DNA from: JAWPMT01 sp965267435
GTDB lineage: Bacteria; Bacteroidota; Bacteroidia; Cytophagales; Cyclobacteriaceae
DNA: 64,000 bases
Direction of reading: 5' to 3'
Assembly (NCBI GenBank): GCA_965267435.1
Contig: OZ253960.1
Coordinates: forward strand, 6,262,001-6,326,000
The position numbers and the translations under genes were made by a program. Shown here one piece after another: positions 28,901-34,183 of the stretch (positions are counted from its first letter, which is position 1; every line of letters begins with the position of its first letter). The notes beneath the pieces were generated by a model. It was given only the letters and a program-made list of their open reading frames with translations. It ran no database searches and was not told the origin of the DNA.

Positions 28901-30416
28901 TGATCAAAGGGACATTGGCATTGTTTCCCTGCTCGTTGACGTATGCCAATTGGGCGGCTGCAGTCAAACCTAGTGTGGTATTGGTCTCGGCAATAGAGAC
29001 GGAGCTGACGTTGAGGTAGAGACCGCCATCAGTACCTGCGGCCAGGTCGTTGTTGGCGTCCGCACTAATCAGATCAACATTGGCGTTGTCGGCGTCTTCG
29101 TTCGTATAGACCAGTTCTCCTGCAGTCAACGACAGTGTGGTGTTCGTTTGGTCCACGTACAATCGTCCATCTGTTCCCGCTGAGATGTCGTTGTTGGCAT
29201 CGGTACTGATCAAGGCGACATTCGCATTATCAGCGTCTTCGTTTGTATAAACCAGCTCGCCTGCACTCAAGGCCAAAGTCGTGTTTGTCTCACTTGTGAT
29301 GGCATCTAAATACAATCTGCCATCTGTTCCGGCTGAGATGTCGTTGTTAGCGTCAGTACTGATCAGCGCGACATTCGCATTATCGGCATCCTCGTTGGTA
29401 TAAACCAGTTCGCCTGCACTCAAGGCCAAAGTTGTGTTTGTTTCGCTGGCAGCAGCATCGAGGAACAGTCGTCCATCTGTTCCCGCTGAGATGTCGTTGT
29501 TGGCATCGTTACTGATCAAGGCCACATTGGCATTATCAGCATCTTCGTTGGTATAAACCAGTTCACCGGCGCTCAGTGCCAGGGTGGTGTTCGTTTCGCT
29601 GGCAGCAGCATCGAGGAACAATCTGCCATCTGTTCCAGCGGATATGTCGTTGTTGGCATCGGTACTGATGAGGGCCACGTTTGCGTTATCGGCATCTTCG
29701 TTGGTGTAAACCAGTTCGCCAGCACTCAGTGCCAGGGTGGTGTTCGTTTCGCTGGCAGCAGCATCGAGGAACAATCTGCCATCTGTTCCAGCTGAAATGT
29801 CGTTGTTGGCATCGGTACTGATCAAAGCGACATTCGCATTGTCGGCGTCTTCGTTGGTGTAAACCAGCTCTCCTGCACTTAGTGCGAGTGTTGTGTTTGT
29901 TTCGCCAGCAGCAGCATCGATGTACAATCGGCCGTCTGTACCTGCGCTCAAGTCGTTGTTAGCGTCAGTACTGATCAGCGCAACATTTGCATTATCAGCA
30001 TCTTCGTTGGTGTAAACCAGCTCTCCTGCGCTCAGGGCTAAGGTTGTGTTAGTTTCGCTTGTGATTGCATCCAAATACAATCTGCCATCTGTTCCGGCTG
30101 AAATGTCGTTGTTGGCATCGGTACTGATCAATGCGACATTCGCATTATCAGCGTCCTCGTTGGTGTAGACCAGTTCTCCTGCGCTCAGGGCCAAAGTCGT
30201 GTTTGTTTCGCCAGCAGCAGCATCGATGTACAATCGGCCGTCTGTACCTGCGCTCAAGTCGTTGTTAGCGTCAGTACTGATCAGCGCGACATTCGCATTA
30301 TCGGCATCCTCGTTGGTATAAACCAGTTCACCCGCGCTCAAAGCAAGGGTAGTGTTTGTTTCAGTCATCCAAATACAATCTGCCATCTGTTCCGGCTGAG
30401 ATGTCGTTGTTGGCAT
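22971..30416 (-). CDS. Giant repeat (fibre-like) protein, main part after frameshift
   Basis: The larger piece of a split gene. The frame is open for 2481 codons, but its first 17 come from the wrong frame of a repeat unit and it has no signal peptide, so it probably continues the gene whose 5' part lies at 30361-31548. It holds 44 tandem units of about 51 aa (start ETNTTLGISAGALVYTNED, then NANVALISTDANNDISAG and TDGRLYLDAAAS), then one degenerate unit and a ~145-aa C-terminal domain with beta-sandwich character (DYDIIVRFTLPEDFDSW, IIVDYQGTADASFQADIYEE, IRLGDITLNYNKRRL). The repeat's 'DANN.ISAGTDG.LY' recalls phage-tail and fibre repeats and Asp/Asn-rich calcium-binding loops. No type IX sorting domain is visible. 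An adhesive surface fibre is the best inference. Confidence 0.85.
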   Translation of the reverse strand: MPTTTSQPEQMADCIWMTETNTTLALSAGELVYTNEDADNANVALISTDANNDLSAGTDGRLYIDAAAGETNTTLALSAGELVYTNEDADNANVALISTDANNDISAGTDGRLYLDAITSETNTTLALSAGELVYTNEDADNANVALISTDANNDLSAGTDGRLYIDAAAGETNTTLALSAGELVYTNEDADNANVALISTDANNDISAGTDGRLFLDAAASETNTTLALSAGELVYTNEDADNANVALISTDANNDISAGTDGRLFLDAAASETNTTLALSAGELVYTNEDADNANVALISNDANNDISAGTDGRLFLDAAASETNTTLALSAGELVYTNEDADNANVALISTDANNDISAGTDGRLYLDAITSETNTTLALSAGELVYTNEDADNANVALISTDANNDISAGTDGRLYVDQTNTTLSLTAGELVYTNEDADNANVDLISADANNDLAAGTDGGLYLNVSSVSIAETNTTLGLTAAAQLAYVNEQGNNANVPLISTDANNDLAAGSDGRLFVDASAGETNTTLALSAGELVYTNEDADNANVALISTDANNDIAAGTDGRLFLDAAASETNTTLALSAGELVYTNEDADNANVALISTDANNDISAGTDGRLFLDAAASETNTTLALSAGELVYTNEDADNANVALISTDANNDLSAGTDGRLYIDAAAGETNTTLALSAGELVYTNEDADNANVALISTDANNDISAGTDGRLYLDAAASETNTTLGISAGALVYTNEDADNANVALISTDANNDISAGTDGRLYLDAAASETNTTLGISAGALVYTNEDADNANVALISTDANNDISAGTDGRLYLDAVTSETNTTLGISAGALVYTNEDADNANVALISTDANNDISAGTDGRLYLDAAASETNTTLGISAGALVYTNEDADNANVALISTDANNDISAGTDGRLYLDAAASETNTTLGISAGALVYTNEDADNANVALISTDANNDLSAGTDGRLYMDQTNTTLSLTAGELVYTNEDADNANVDLISADANNDLAAGTDGGLYLNVSSVSIAETNTTLGLNASAELAYTNEQGNNANVALISTDANNDISAGSDGRLYLDAAASETNTTLGISAGALVYTNEDADNANVALISTDANNDISAGTDGRLFLDAAASETNTTLALSAGELVYTNEDADNANVALISTDANNDISAGTDGRLYLDAAASETNTTLGISAGALVYTNEDADNANVALISTDANNDISAGTDGRLYLDAVTSETNTTLGISAGALVYTNEDADNANVALISTDANNDISAGTDGRLYLDAAASETNTTLGISAGALVYTNEDADNANVALISTDANNDISAGTDGRLYLDAAASETNTTLGISAGALVYTNEDADNANVALISTDANNDLSAGTDGRLYMDQTNTTLSLTAGELVYTNEDADNANVDLISADANNDLAAGTDGGLYLNVSSVSIAETNTTLGLNASAELAYTNEQGNNANVALISTDANNDISAGTDGRLYLDAITSETNTTLALSAGELVYTNEDADNANVALISTDANNDISAGTDGRLYLDAVTSETNTTLGISAGALVYTNDADNANVALISTDANNDISAGTDGRLYLDAAASETNTTLGISAGALVYTNEDADNANVALISTDANNDISAGTDGRLYLDAAASETNTTLGISAGALVYTNEDADNANVALISTDANNDISAGTDGRLYLDAAASETNTTLGISAGALVYTNEDADNANVALISTDANNDISAGTDGRLYLDAVTSETNTTLGISAGALVYTNEDADNANVALISTDANNDISAGTDGRLYLDAAASETNTTLGISAGALVYTNEDADNANVALISTDANNDISAGTDGRLYLDAAASETNTTLGISAGALVYTNEDADNANVALISTDANNDISAGTDGRLYLDAAASETNTTLGISAGALVYTNEDADNANVALISTDANNDISAGTDGRLYLDAAASETNTTLGISAGALVYTNEDADNANVALISTDANNDISAGTDGRLYLDAAASETNTTLGISAGALVYTNEDADNANVALISTDANNDISAGTDGRLYLDAVTSETNTTLGISAGALVYTNEDADNANVSLISTDANNDISAGSDGRLYLDAAASETNTTLGISAGALVYTNEDADNANVALISTDANNDISAGSDGRLYLDAAASETNTTLGISAGALVYTNEDADNANVALISTDANNDISAGSDGRLYLDAVTAETNTTLGISAGQLVYTNEDADNANVALISTDANNDLSAGTDGRLYVTASETALTITTDGTGTGVSLSGTSNHTADITLLSSDANNLATIGTDGGIHVNASGTTAAKLVFSAEYAGAVLQADGSDNIISMNGANSGAPTFMNYYEVRNFNTDGGTNDYDIIVRFTLPEDFDSWSSSPQAIIVDYQGTADASFQADIYEEGSGTALQSNTALSGSGVASWSERTIGTATNMAGLTAGDTGIIVFKLIVTDAGTADTSIIRLGDITLNYNKRRL

Positions 30417-30804
30417 CGGTACTGATCAAGGCGACATTCGCATTATCAGCGTCTTCGTTTGTATAGACCAGTTCTCCTGCGGTCAACGACAGTGTAGTGT
30501 TCGTTTGGTCCATGTACAATCTGCCATCTGTTCCGGCTGAGATGTCGTTGTTGGCATCGGTACTGATCAATGCGATGTTCGCATTATCAGCATCTTCGTT
30601 GGTATAAACCAGTTCACCCGCGCTCAAAGCAAGGGTAGTGTTTGTTTCAGTTGTGATGGCATCCAAATACAATCTGCCATCTGTTCCGGCTGAGATGTCG
30701 TTGTTGGCATCGGTACTGATCAAGGCGACATTCGCATTATCAGCGTCTTCGTTTGTATAGACCAGTTCTCCTGACGCGTTCATACTGAGGGATGTATTTG
30801 TCTC
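23636..30804 (-). repeat. Array of 47 tandem ~153-bp units (51-aa coding repeat)
   Basis: Forty-seven units can be counted in the translated sequence. Most are 51 aa; variants of 47, 54 and 52 aa (ending RLYMD/RLYVD; ending NVSSVSIA; containing NEQGNN) occur together three times as a fixed triplet. Summed unit lengths (2391 codons minus the 8-bp deletion) agree with the array's measured length. One unit lacks a Glu codon (3-bp deletion near 25717). Two classes are visible: LALSAGEL units dominate the N-terminal part and LGISAGAL units the C-terminal part, where adjacent units are nearly identical in DNA, pointing to recent expansion and homogenisation. Confidence 0.93.
25990..28365 (-). repeat. 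Higher-order block duplication inside the repeat array
   Basis: A ~1-kb block at about 25990-26985 recurs at about 27214-28365, offset by 1224 bp, which equals the sum of eight units (408 codons). By eye the first ~620 bp of overlap (26041-26660 against 27265-27884) differ at only about one site, and the second copy carries one extra 153-bp unit. The block includes the rare 54-aa/52-aa variant pair, which makes the copies easy to tell from ordinary unit repetition. Confidence 0.88.
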
Positions 30805-31548
30805 TGGCACGGCAAGCGTGCTAGCATCAAAATACAGACCTCCGTCCGTACCTGCCACAAGACTATTGCTCGCATCACTGCTGATCAGTGATAGTCGGGT
30901 GGTGGCGCCATCTTCGTCGTTGAAGTCGATGAATGTCTCTGTGGCTGAGTCTCTTGTGAGTGATATGCTCGTCGTTGTCTCTTCGGATGCTATGGCTTCA
31001 GACAGGTTGAGAATGGAGATTGTTCCATTTTCATCCGTGTAGATCAATGCCTGAAAGTCGTCGGATGTATCATCAGGTGTGTTGTTGTCGTTGGCCGAAA
31101 GACCCAAAGATGTGATCGTTTCTGCCATGTTGATTTCAGCCAGGGGGATGGACACCGTATTTCCATCGCTATCTGTCAAGATGACATCTGCCCCATCCTG
31201 TGTCAGACTGACGTTGGTTGTGCTACTGCCTGTACTTCTACCGCTACCGACCTGTACCCATCCACTACCTTGCCAGTAATAAAAACCGGGAACTACGTCG
31301 TTAGAAGTGGCTGTGTTAAAGACCAATAGACTAGTCTGCGGGTCGGTCACCGGCTCGGCAGTCGTAGTTGATACCAGTGCGATCCTTGGAACAAGCAAAC
31401 CTTTATTGATACTTGAGATATCCAGGATGGCGGAAGGATCCGCTGTAGAACCATCACCATTGATGGCGACTCCTGGTTGCTGGCCGAAAAGTGCAAGCCC
31501 CGTCAGCCAGAAGCCACACACAAGAGACAATTTCAGAATTCGCGTCAT
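30361..31548 (-). CDS. Giant repeat protein, N-terminal part, truncated by frameshift
   Basis: 395 codons with a signal peptide (LSLVCGFWLTGLALFGQ). The N-terminal domain then has the pattern found at the start of many Bacteroidota fibre-like proteins: PSAILDISSINKGLLVPR, SLLVFNTATSNDVVPGF and YYWQGSGWVQVG. Degenerate repeat-like segments (residues ~110-250) lead to three regular 51-aa units, and the frame ends at a TGA (30361-30363) just after RLYLDD. Comparison with the unit at 30647-30670 shows 8 bp missing (TGTGATGG) between TCAGT and CATCC; restoring them joins this frame to the 22971-30416 frame as one 2861-codon gene. As it stands, the product would be a short secreted protein. Confidence 0.85.
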   Translation of the reverse strand: MTRILKLSLVCGFWLTGLALFGQQPGVAINGDGSTADPSAILDISSINKGLLVPRIALVSTTTAEPVTDPQTSLLVFNTATSNDVVPGFYYWQGSGWVQVGSGRSTGSSTTNVSLTQDGADVILTDSDGNTVSIPLAEINMAETITSLGLSANDNNTPDDTSDDFQALIYTDENGTISILNLSEAIASEETTTSISLTRDSATETFIDFNDEDGATTRLSLISSDASNSLVAGTDGGLYFDASTLAVPETNTSLSMNASGELVYTNEDADNANVALISTDANNDISAGTDGRLYLDAITTETNTTLALSAGELVYTNEDADNANIALISTDANNDISAGTDGRLYMDQTNTTLSLTAGELVYTNEDADNANVALISTDANNDISAGTDGRLYLDD

Positions 31549-32378
31549 AACGTGGTATTTCGGTTGTGTTGTTTTGCCAGAAGGATTGAGTCTGAGGATA
31601 ATAACCGTATCCCCAGAGCTGATTCAAAAAGTGTCCGCATGGCTTTAGTCACCCCATGCGCACATACAAGTGTAGATATCTAGTATATTTTGGTATATAA
31701 CTGTTCGATAACTGGTATCATTTCAACGATGAACAGGGAAGGATTTACACTGTAATTGGCTTCCCCTGTCGTGAGCCGACCAGAAGGCATTTGCCCTTAA
31801 TGTACCCCTGTTACAAGGGGATTTTGCCGGTTCTCAACACCCTGAGAGTAGTTTTATGATATACCCATTTGACCGCTATCTTTTGCCTCTGAATTCGAGG
31901 AGTGAAATGGTGCCTTGGTCCCAAGATGCCCTACATATCAGCTATTTGGGACATGTCGTAGAGGAGGTGCCGGGTTCGAATCTGACCATTTTTTCGATAG
32001 GTACCACGTTCGAAAATCAGCAATGACAGCGCCTGACATTCTTACCTCGTACCAATTCTTCCATTGGCGCGCATTCAGCTCGTGATTCGGATGCACTGTC
32101 ATGCTCTTGCGCAATGTTGGATGCCGCGGGTTGGAAAAGTTCATTGGGAAATTCCTTGGCGAAAATCCATCTGATCCCTTTTTCTCCACTTTCTCCCACC
32201 GATAGGTCAATTTCCTTGAAATTCACTGATTATTGCTAGCTATACTCTCAATATCTCCTTCATTTACAGCACAGAATATGTTGACAGGCCGGGGCCATTG
32301 TGTGGAAAAAATAAAGAACAGTGGCTAAAAGCACCTTTTTACCTCAATTAGGCCACTATTTCTCTGAAAATGTGTTTC
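31549..32378. other. Long intergenic region between repeat gene and mraZ
   Basis: Roughly 830 bases separate the minus-strand repeat gene from the mraZ control region. No coding frame with protein-like composition was found. A short hairpin CCCCT...AGGGG (31805-31820) followed by ATTTTG could be a weak plus-strand terminator. A GGTTCGAATC sequence at ~31974-31983 looks like a tRNA T-arm but has no surrounding cloverleaf. The region is AT-rich near 31675-31700 (TATATTTTGGTATATA) and probably holds the promoter of the repeat gene, not identified. Confidence 0.5.
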
Positions 32379-32425
32379 AAAGTGGGAGGAAGTGGTTGAA
32401 AATGTTAGAAATTAATCTATCTTAG
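32379..32425 (+). promoter_or_regulatory. Probable MraZ operator overlapping the mraZ/dcw promoter
   Basis: Repeats of a 10-bp period, AAAGTGGGAG (32379-32388), GAAGTGGTTG (32389-32398) and a weaker AAAATGTTAG (32399-32408), match the known MraZ box layout (TGGGN or AAAGTG repeats at 10-bp spacing upstream of mraZ). GTTG (32395-32398), a 19-bp spacer and TATCTTAG (32418-32425) fit the Bacteroidota -33/-7 promoter pattern, so a bound MraZ would cover the -33 element and repress the cluster. The start codon of mraZ is 28 bp downstream of the -7 element. Confidence 0.6.
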
Positions 32426-32452
32426 CCTCGGTGGTTTATATTTTAGGCTCAC

Positions 32453-32896
32453 ATGGCTTTTTTTACAAGCGAGTTTGAGTGTAAGTTAGATACTAAGGGA
32501 AGGTTAGTTTTGCCTGCAAAGATCAAGACGAACCTTCCCGAGGTTTCTACTAATGAGCTCGTCCTACGAAAGGGTTTCGAACCTAATCTGACGCTCTATC
32601 CGATGGTCGAATACAGGAAACTGCATCATAAGATCACGGCCTTGAGCGAATTCAACCCCGAGCAGAGAAAATTGAAGCGCATTTTTTTCAAAAGCATTGC
32701 ACAGGTGGAATTGGATAGTGCAGGGAGAATATTGATACCAAAGGCAATGCTAGCTCATGCCCAAATAGAGAAGGAAGCGCTACTGATTGGCATGGGCAAC
32801 TACATTGAAATATGGGATCCAGGTGTCTTTGAAAGAGAGTCGATGGCGGATCCTGATGTGTACTCGGACCTGGCTCAGAAATACCTGGACGACTAA
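32453..32896 (+). CDS. mraZ: Transcriptional regulator MraZ
   Basis: A 147-residue protein with two SpoVT/AbrB-type half-domains, each with the DXXXR core: DTKGRLVLPAKIK (residues ~14-26) and DSAGRILIPKAML (~85-97). MraZ forms a ring-shaped oligomer that binds repeats upstream of its own gene and tunes the division/cell-wall cluster. It is the first gene of the dcw cluster, as usual, with a suitable repeat and promoter just upstream (32379-32425). The next gene, rsmH, starts 11 bp after its stop. Confidence 0.97.
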   Translation: MAFFTSEFECKLDTKGRLVLPAKIKTNLPEVSTNELVLRKGFEPNLTLYPMVEYRKLHHKITALSEFNPEQRKLKRIFFKSIAQVELDSAGRILIPKAMLAHAQIEKEALLIGMGNYIEIWDPGVFERESMADPDVYSDLAQKYLDD

Positions 32897-32907
32897 AGTA
32901 CCTGGGG

Positions 32908-33828
32908 ATGGCTTATCACATTCCAGCACTTTTGGATGAGAGTATTGACGGGTTGGCTATTCATCCTGACGGCGTGTATGTAGACGTGACATTCGGTGCC
33001 GGAGGACATGCCCGGGAGATCCTGAGTAGACTGACGACTGGACAGTTGTTTGCCTTTGATCAGGATGCTGATGCGAAGGCCAATGCAGATCAGCTGAGTG
33101 CTGACATGCAGGATCGTTCTTTCACATTTATTGAAGCCAATTTCAGACATCTGAAGAGATATCTGAAGTTTCATGGGATCACCGCCATTGATGGCTTGTT
33201 GGCTGATTTGGGCGTATCATTTCATCAATTCGATACAGCTGATCGTGGGTTTTCGACCCGTCATGATGGAGAGCTTGATATGCGAATGAGCAAGGGGACA
33301 GGACCATCAGCCCGCGAACTTATCAACGAGATTACTGAAAAAGATCTTATCCATATGCTGAGTAGTCTGGGTGAGATTCGAAATGCCCGAACCCTGGCTC
33401 AGCGGATCATCGCGGCGAGGGCCGACCAACAGATAAAGACAAGCAAAGAGTTGAAAGATATTTCCTGGGAGGTAGCACCGAGGGGAAAGGAATGGAAATA
33501 CCTCGCTCAGGTTTACCAGGCTATCAGAATAGAGGTCAACGATGAATTGGGAGCCATTCGGGACTTGCTCACGCAGGCATCGGAGATATTGAAGGAAGGT
33601 GGCCGTTTGGCGGTCATCAGTTACCACTCCCTGGAAGACCGATTGGTCAAGAATTTCCTGGCCTCGGGCAACTTTCAAGGGAAAGTGGAGAAGGATTTCT
33701 ACGGCAACGTGATCAGACCGATGAGACCGGTGAATAGGAAGCCGATTGTGCCATCGGAGGCAGAAATAGATGCGAATAGCAGATCAAGAAGCGCGAAACT
33801 GAGAGTAGGAGAAAAGACAAATGGCTAA
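32908..33828 (+). CDS. rsmH: 16S rRNA (cytosine(1402)-N4)-methyltransferase RsmH
   Basis: A 306-residue S-adenosylmethionine-dependent enzyme (also called MraW) that methylates N4 of C1402 in 16S rRNA, in the decoding centre. The SAM site is YVDVTFGAGGHAREIL (residues ~24-39), with GLLADLGVSFHQFD and RGFSTRHDGELDMRM following as in all family members; the C-terminal catalytic part has ISYHSLEDRLVKNF. Full length. Its last 8 bases overlap the start of the ftsL-like gene, showing tight coupling within the dcw cluster. Confidence 0.97.
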   Translation: MAYHIPALLDESIDGLAIHPDGVYVDVTFGAGGHAREILSRLTTGQLFAFDQDADAKANADQLSADMQDRSFTFIEANFRHLKRYLKFHGITAIDGLLADLGVSFHQFDTADRGFSTRHDGELDMRMSKGTGPSARELINEITEKDLIHMLSSLGEIRNARTLAQRIIAARADQQIKTSKELKDISWEVAPRGKEWKYLAQVYQAIRIEVNDELGAIRDLLTQASEILKEGGRLAVISYHSLEDRLVKNFLASGNFQGKVEKDFYGNVIRPMRPVNRKPIVPSEAEIDANSRSRSAKLRVGEKTNG

Positions 33829-34183
33829 TAACACGTACAGACTACCAGAGCAGCAGGGGTCAGGCCTTTTCGGATGGCTGGAACGCTTCCTGCGCATTGA
33901 TGAGACCATCTCTCAGGTCATTCATGTACGATTCCTACCTCAAATTCTGTTCATTACTGTTTTGAGTCTGGCCTATGTGGGCAACCGTCACTACGCGGAA
34001 AAGACCACCCGCAAGATTACCACACTGGAGCGCGAAGTCGAGGAACTCAGAGCGGACTACACGACCCTAAAGGCCGACTACATGTTCGCCACTAAGCGGT
34101 CCGAAGTAGCCGAAAAGGCCAAAAGCATTGGACTCGTAAAGTCAGATGTTCCACCCTTCAAGATCAAGGTGCCCAACGAATGA
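33821..34183 (+). CDS. ftsL: FtsL-like cell division protein
   Basis: A 120-residue protein in the ftsL position between rsmH and ftsI. It has an N-terminal cytoplasmic part (~50 aa), one membrane segment (VRFLPQILFITVLSLAYVG, residues ~37-55) and a periplasmic coiled coil with heptad-like charged residues (TTLEREVEELRADYTTLKAD). This is the FtsL topology; sequence similarity across the family is low, so the call rests on topology and position. FtsL works with FtsB/DivIC and FtsQ to activate FtsW-FtsI at the septum. It overlaps rsmH by 8 bp and ftsI by 4 bp (ATGA). Confidence 0.85.
   Translation: MANNTYRLPEQQGSGLFGWLERFLRIDETISQVIHVRFLPQILFITVLSLAYVGNRHYAEKTTRKITTLEREVEELRADYTTLKADYMFATKRSEVAEKAKSIGLVKSDVPPFKIKVPNE

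Noticed and set aside
24139..29019. Many plus- and minus-strand frames of 60-240 codons inside the repeat array
   Set aside because: They recur with the 153-bp period and arise because the repeat happens to lack stops in other frames; the products are Ser/Ala- or Thr/Arg-rich and carry no domain.
23636..30804. Possible CRISPR or satellite array
   Set aside because: Units are coding, 153 bp long, in one reading frame, and have no spacers.
31966..31990. tRNA-like T-arm GGTTCGAATC
   Set aside because: No acceptor stem, D-arm or anticodon arm can be drawn around it and the T-stem has a mismatch; not a tRNA gene.
31938..32226. Two minus-strand frames of 69-90 codons in the mraZ upstream region
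   Set aside because: They overlap in different frames, have basic/aromatic composition without pattern, and no start context; treated as non-coding.
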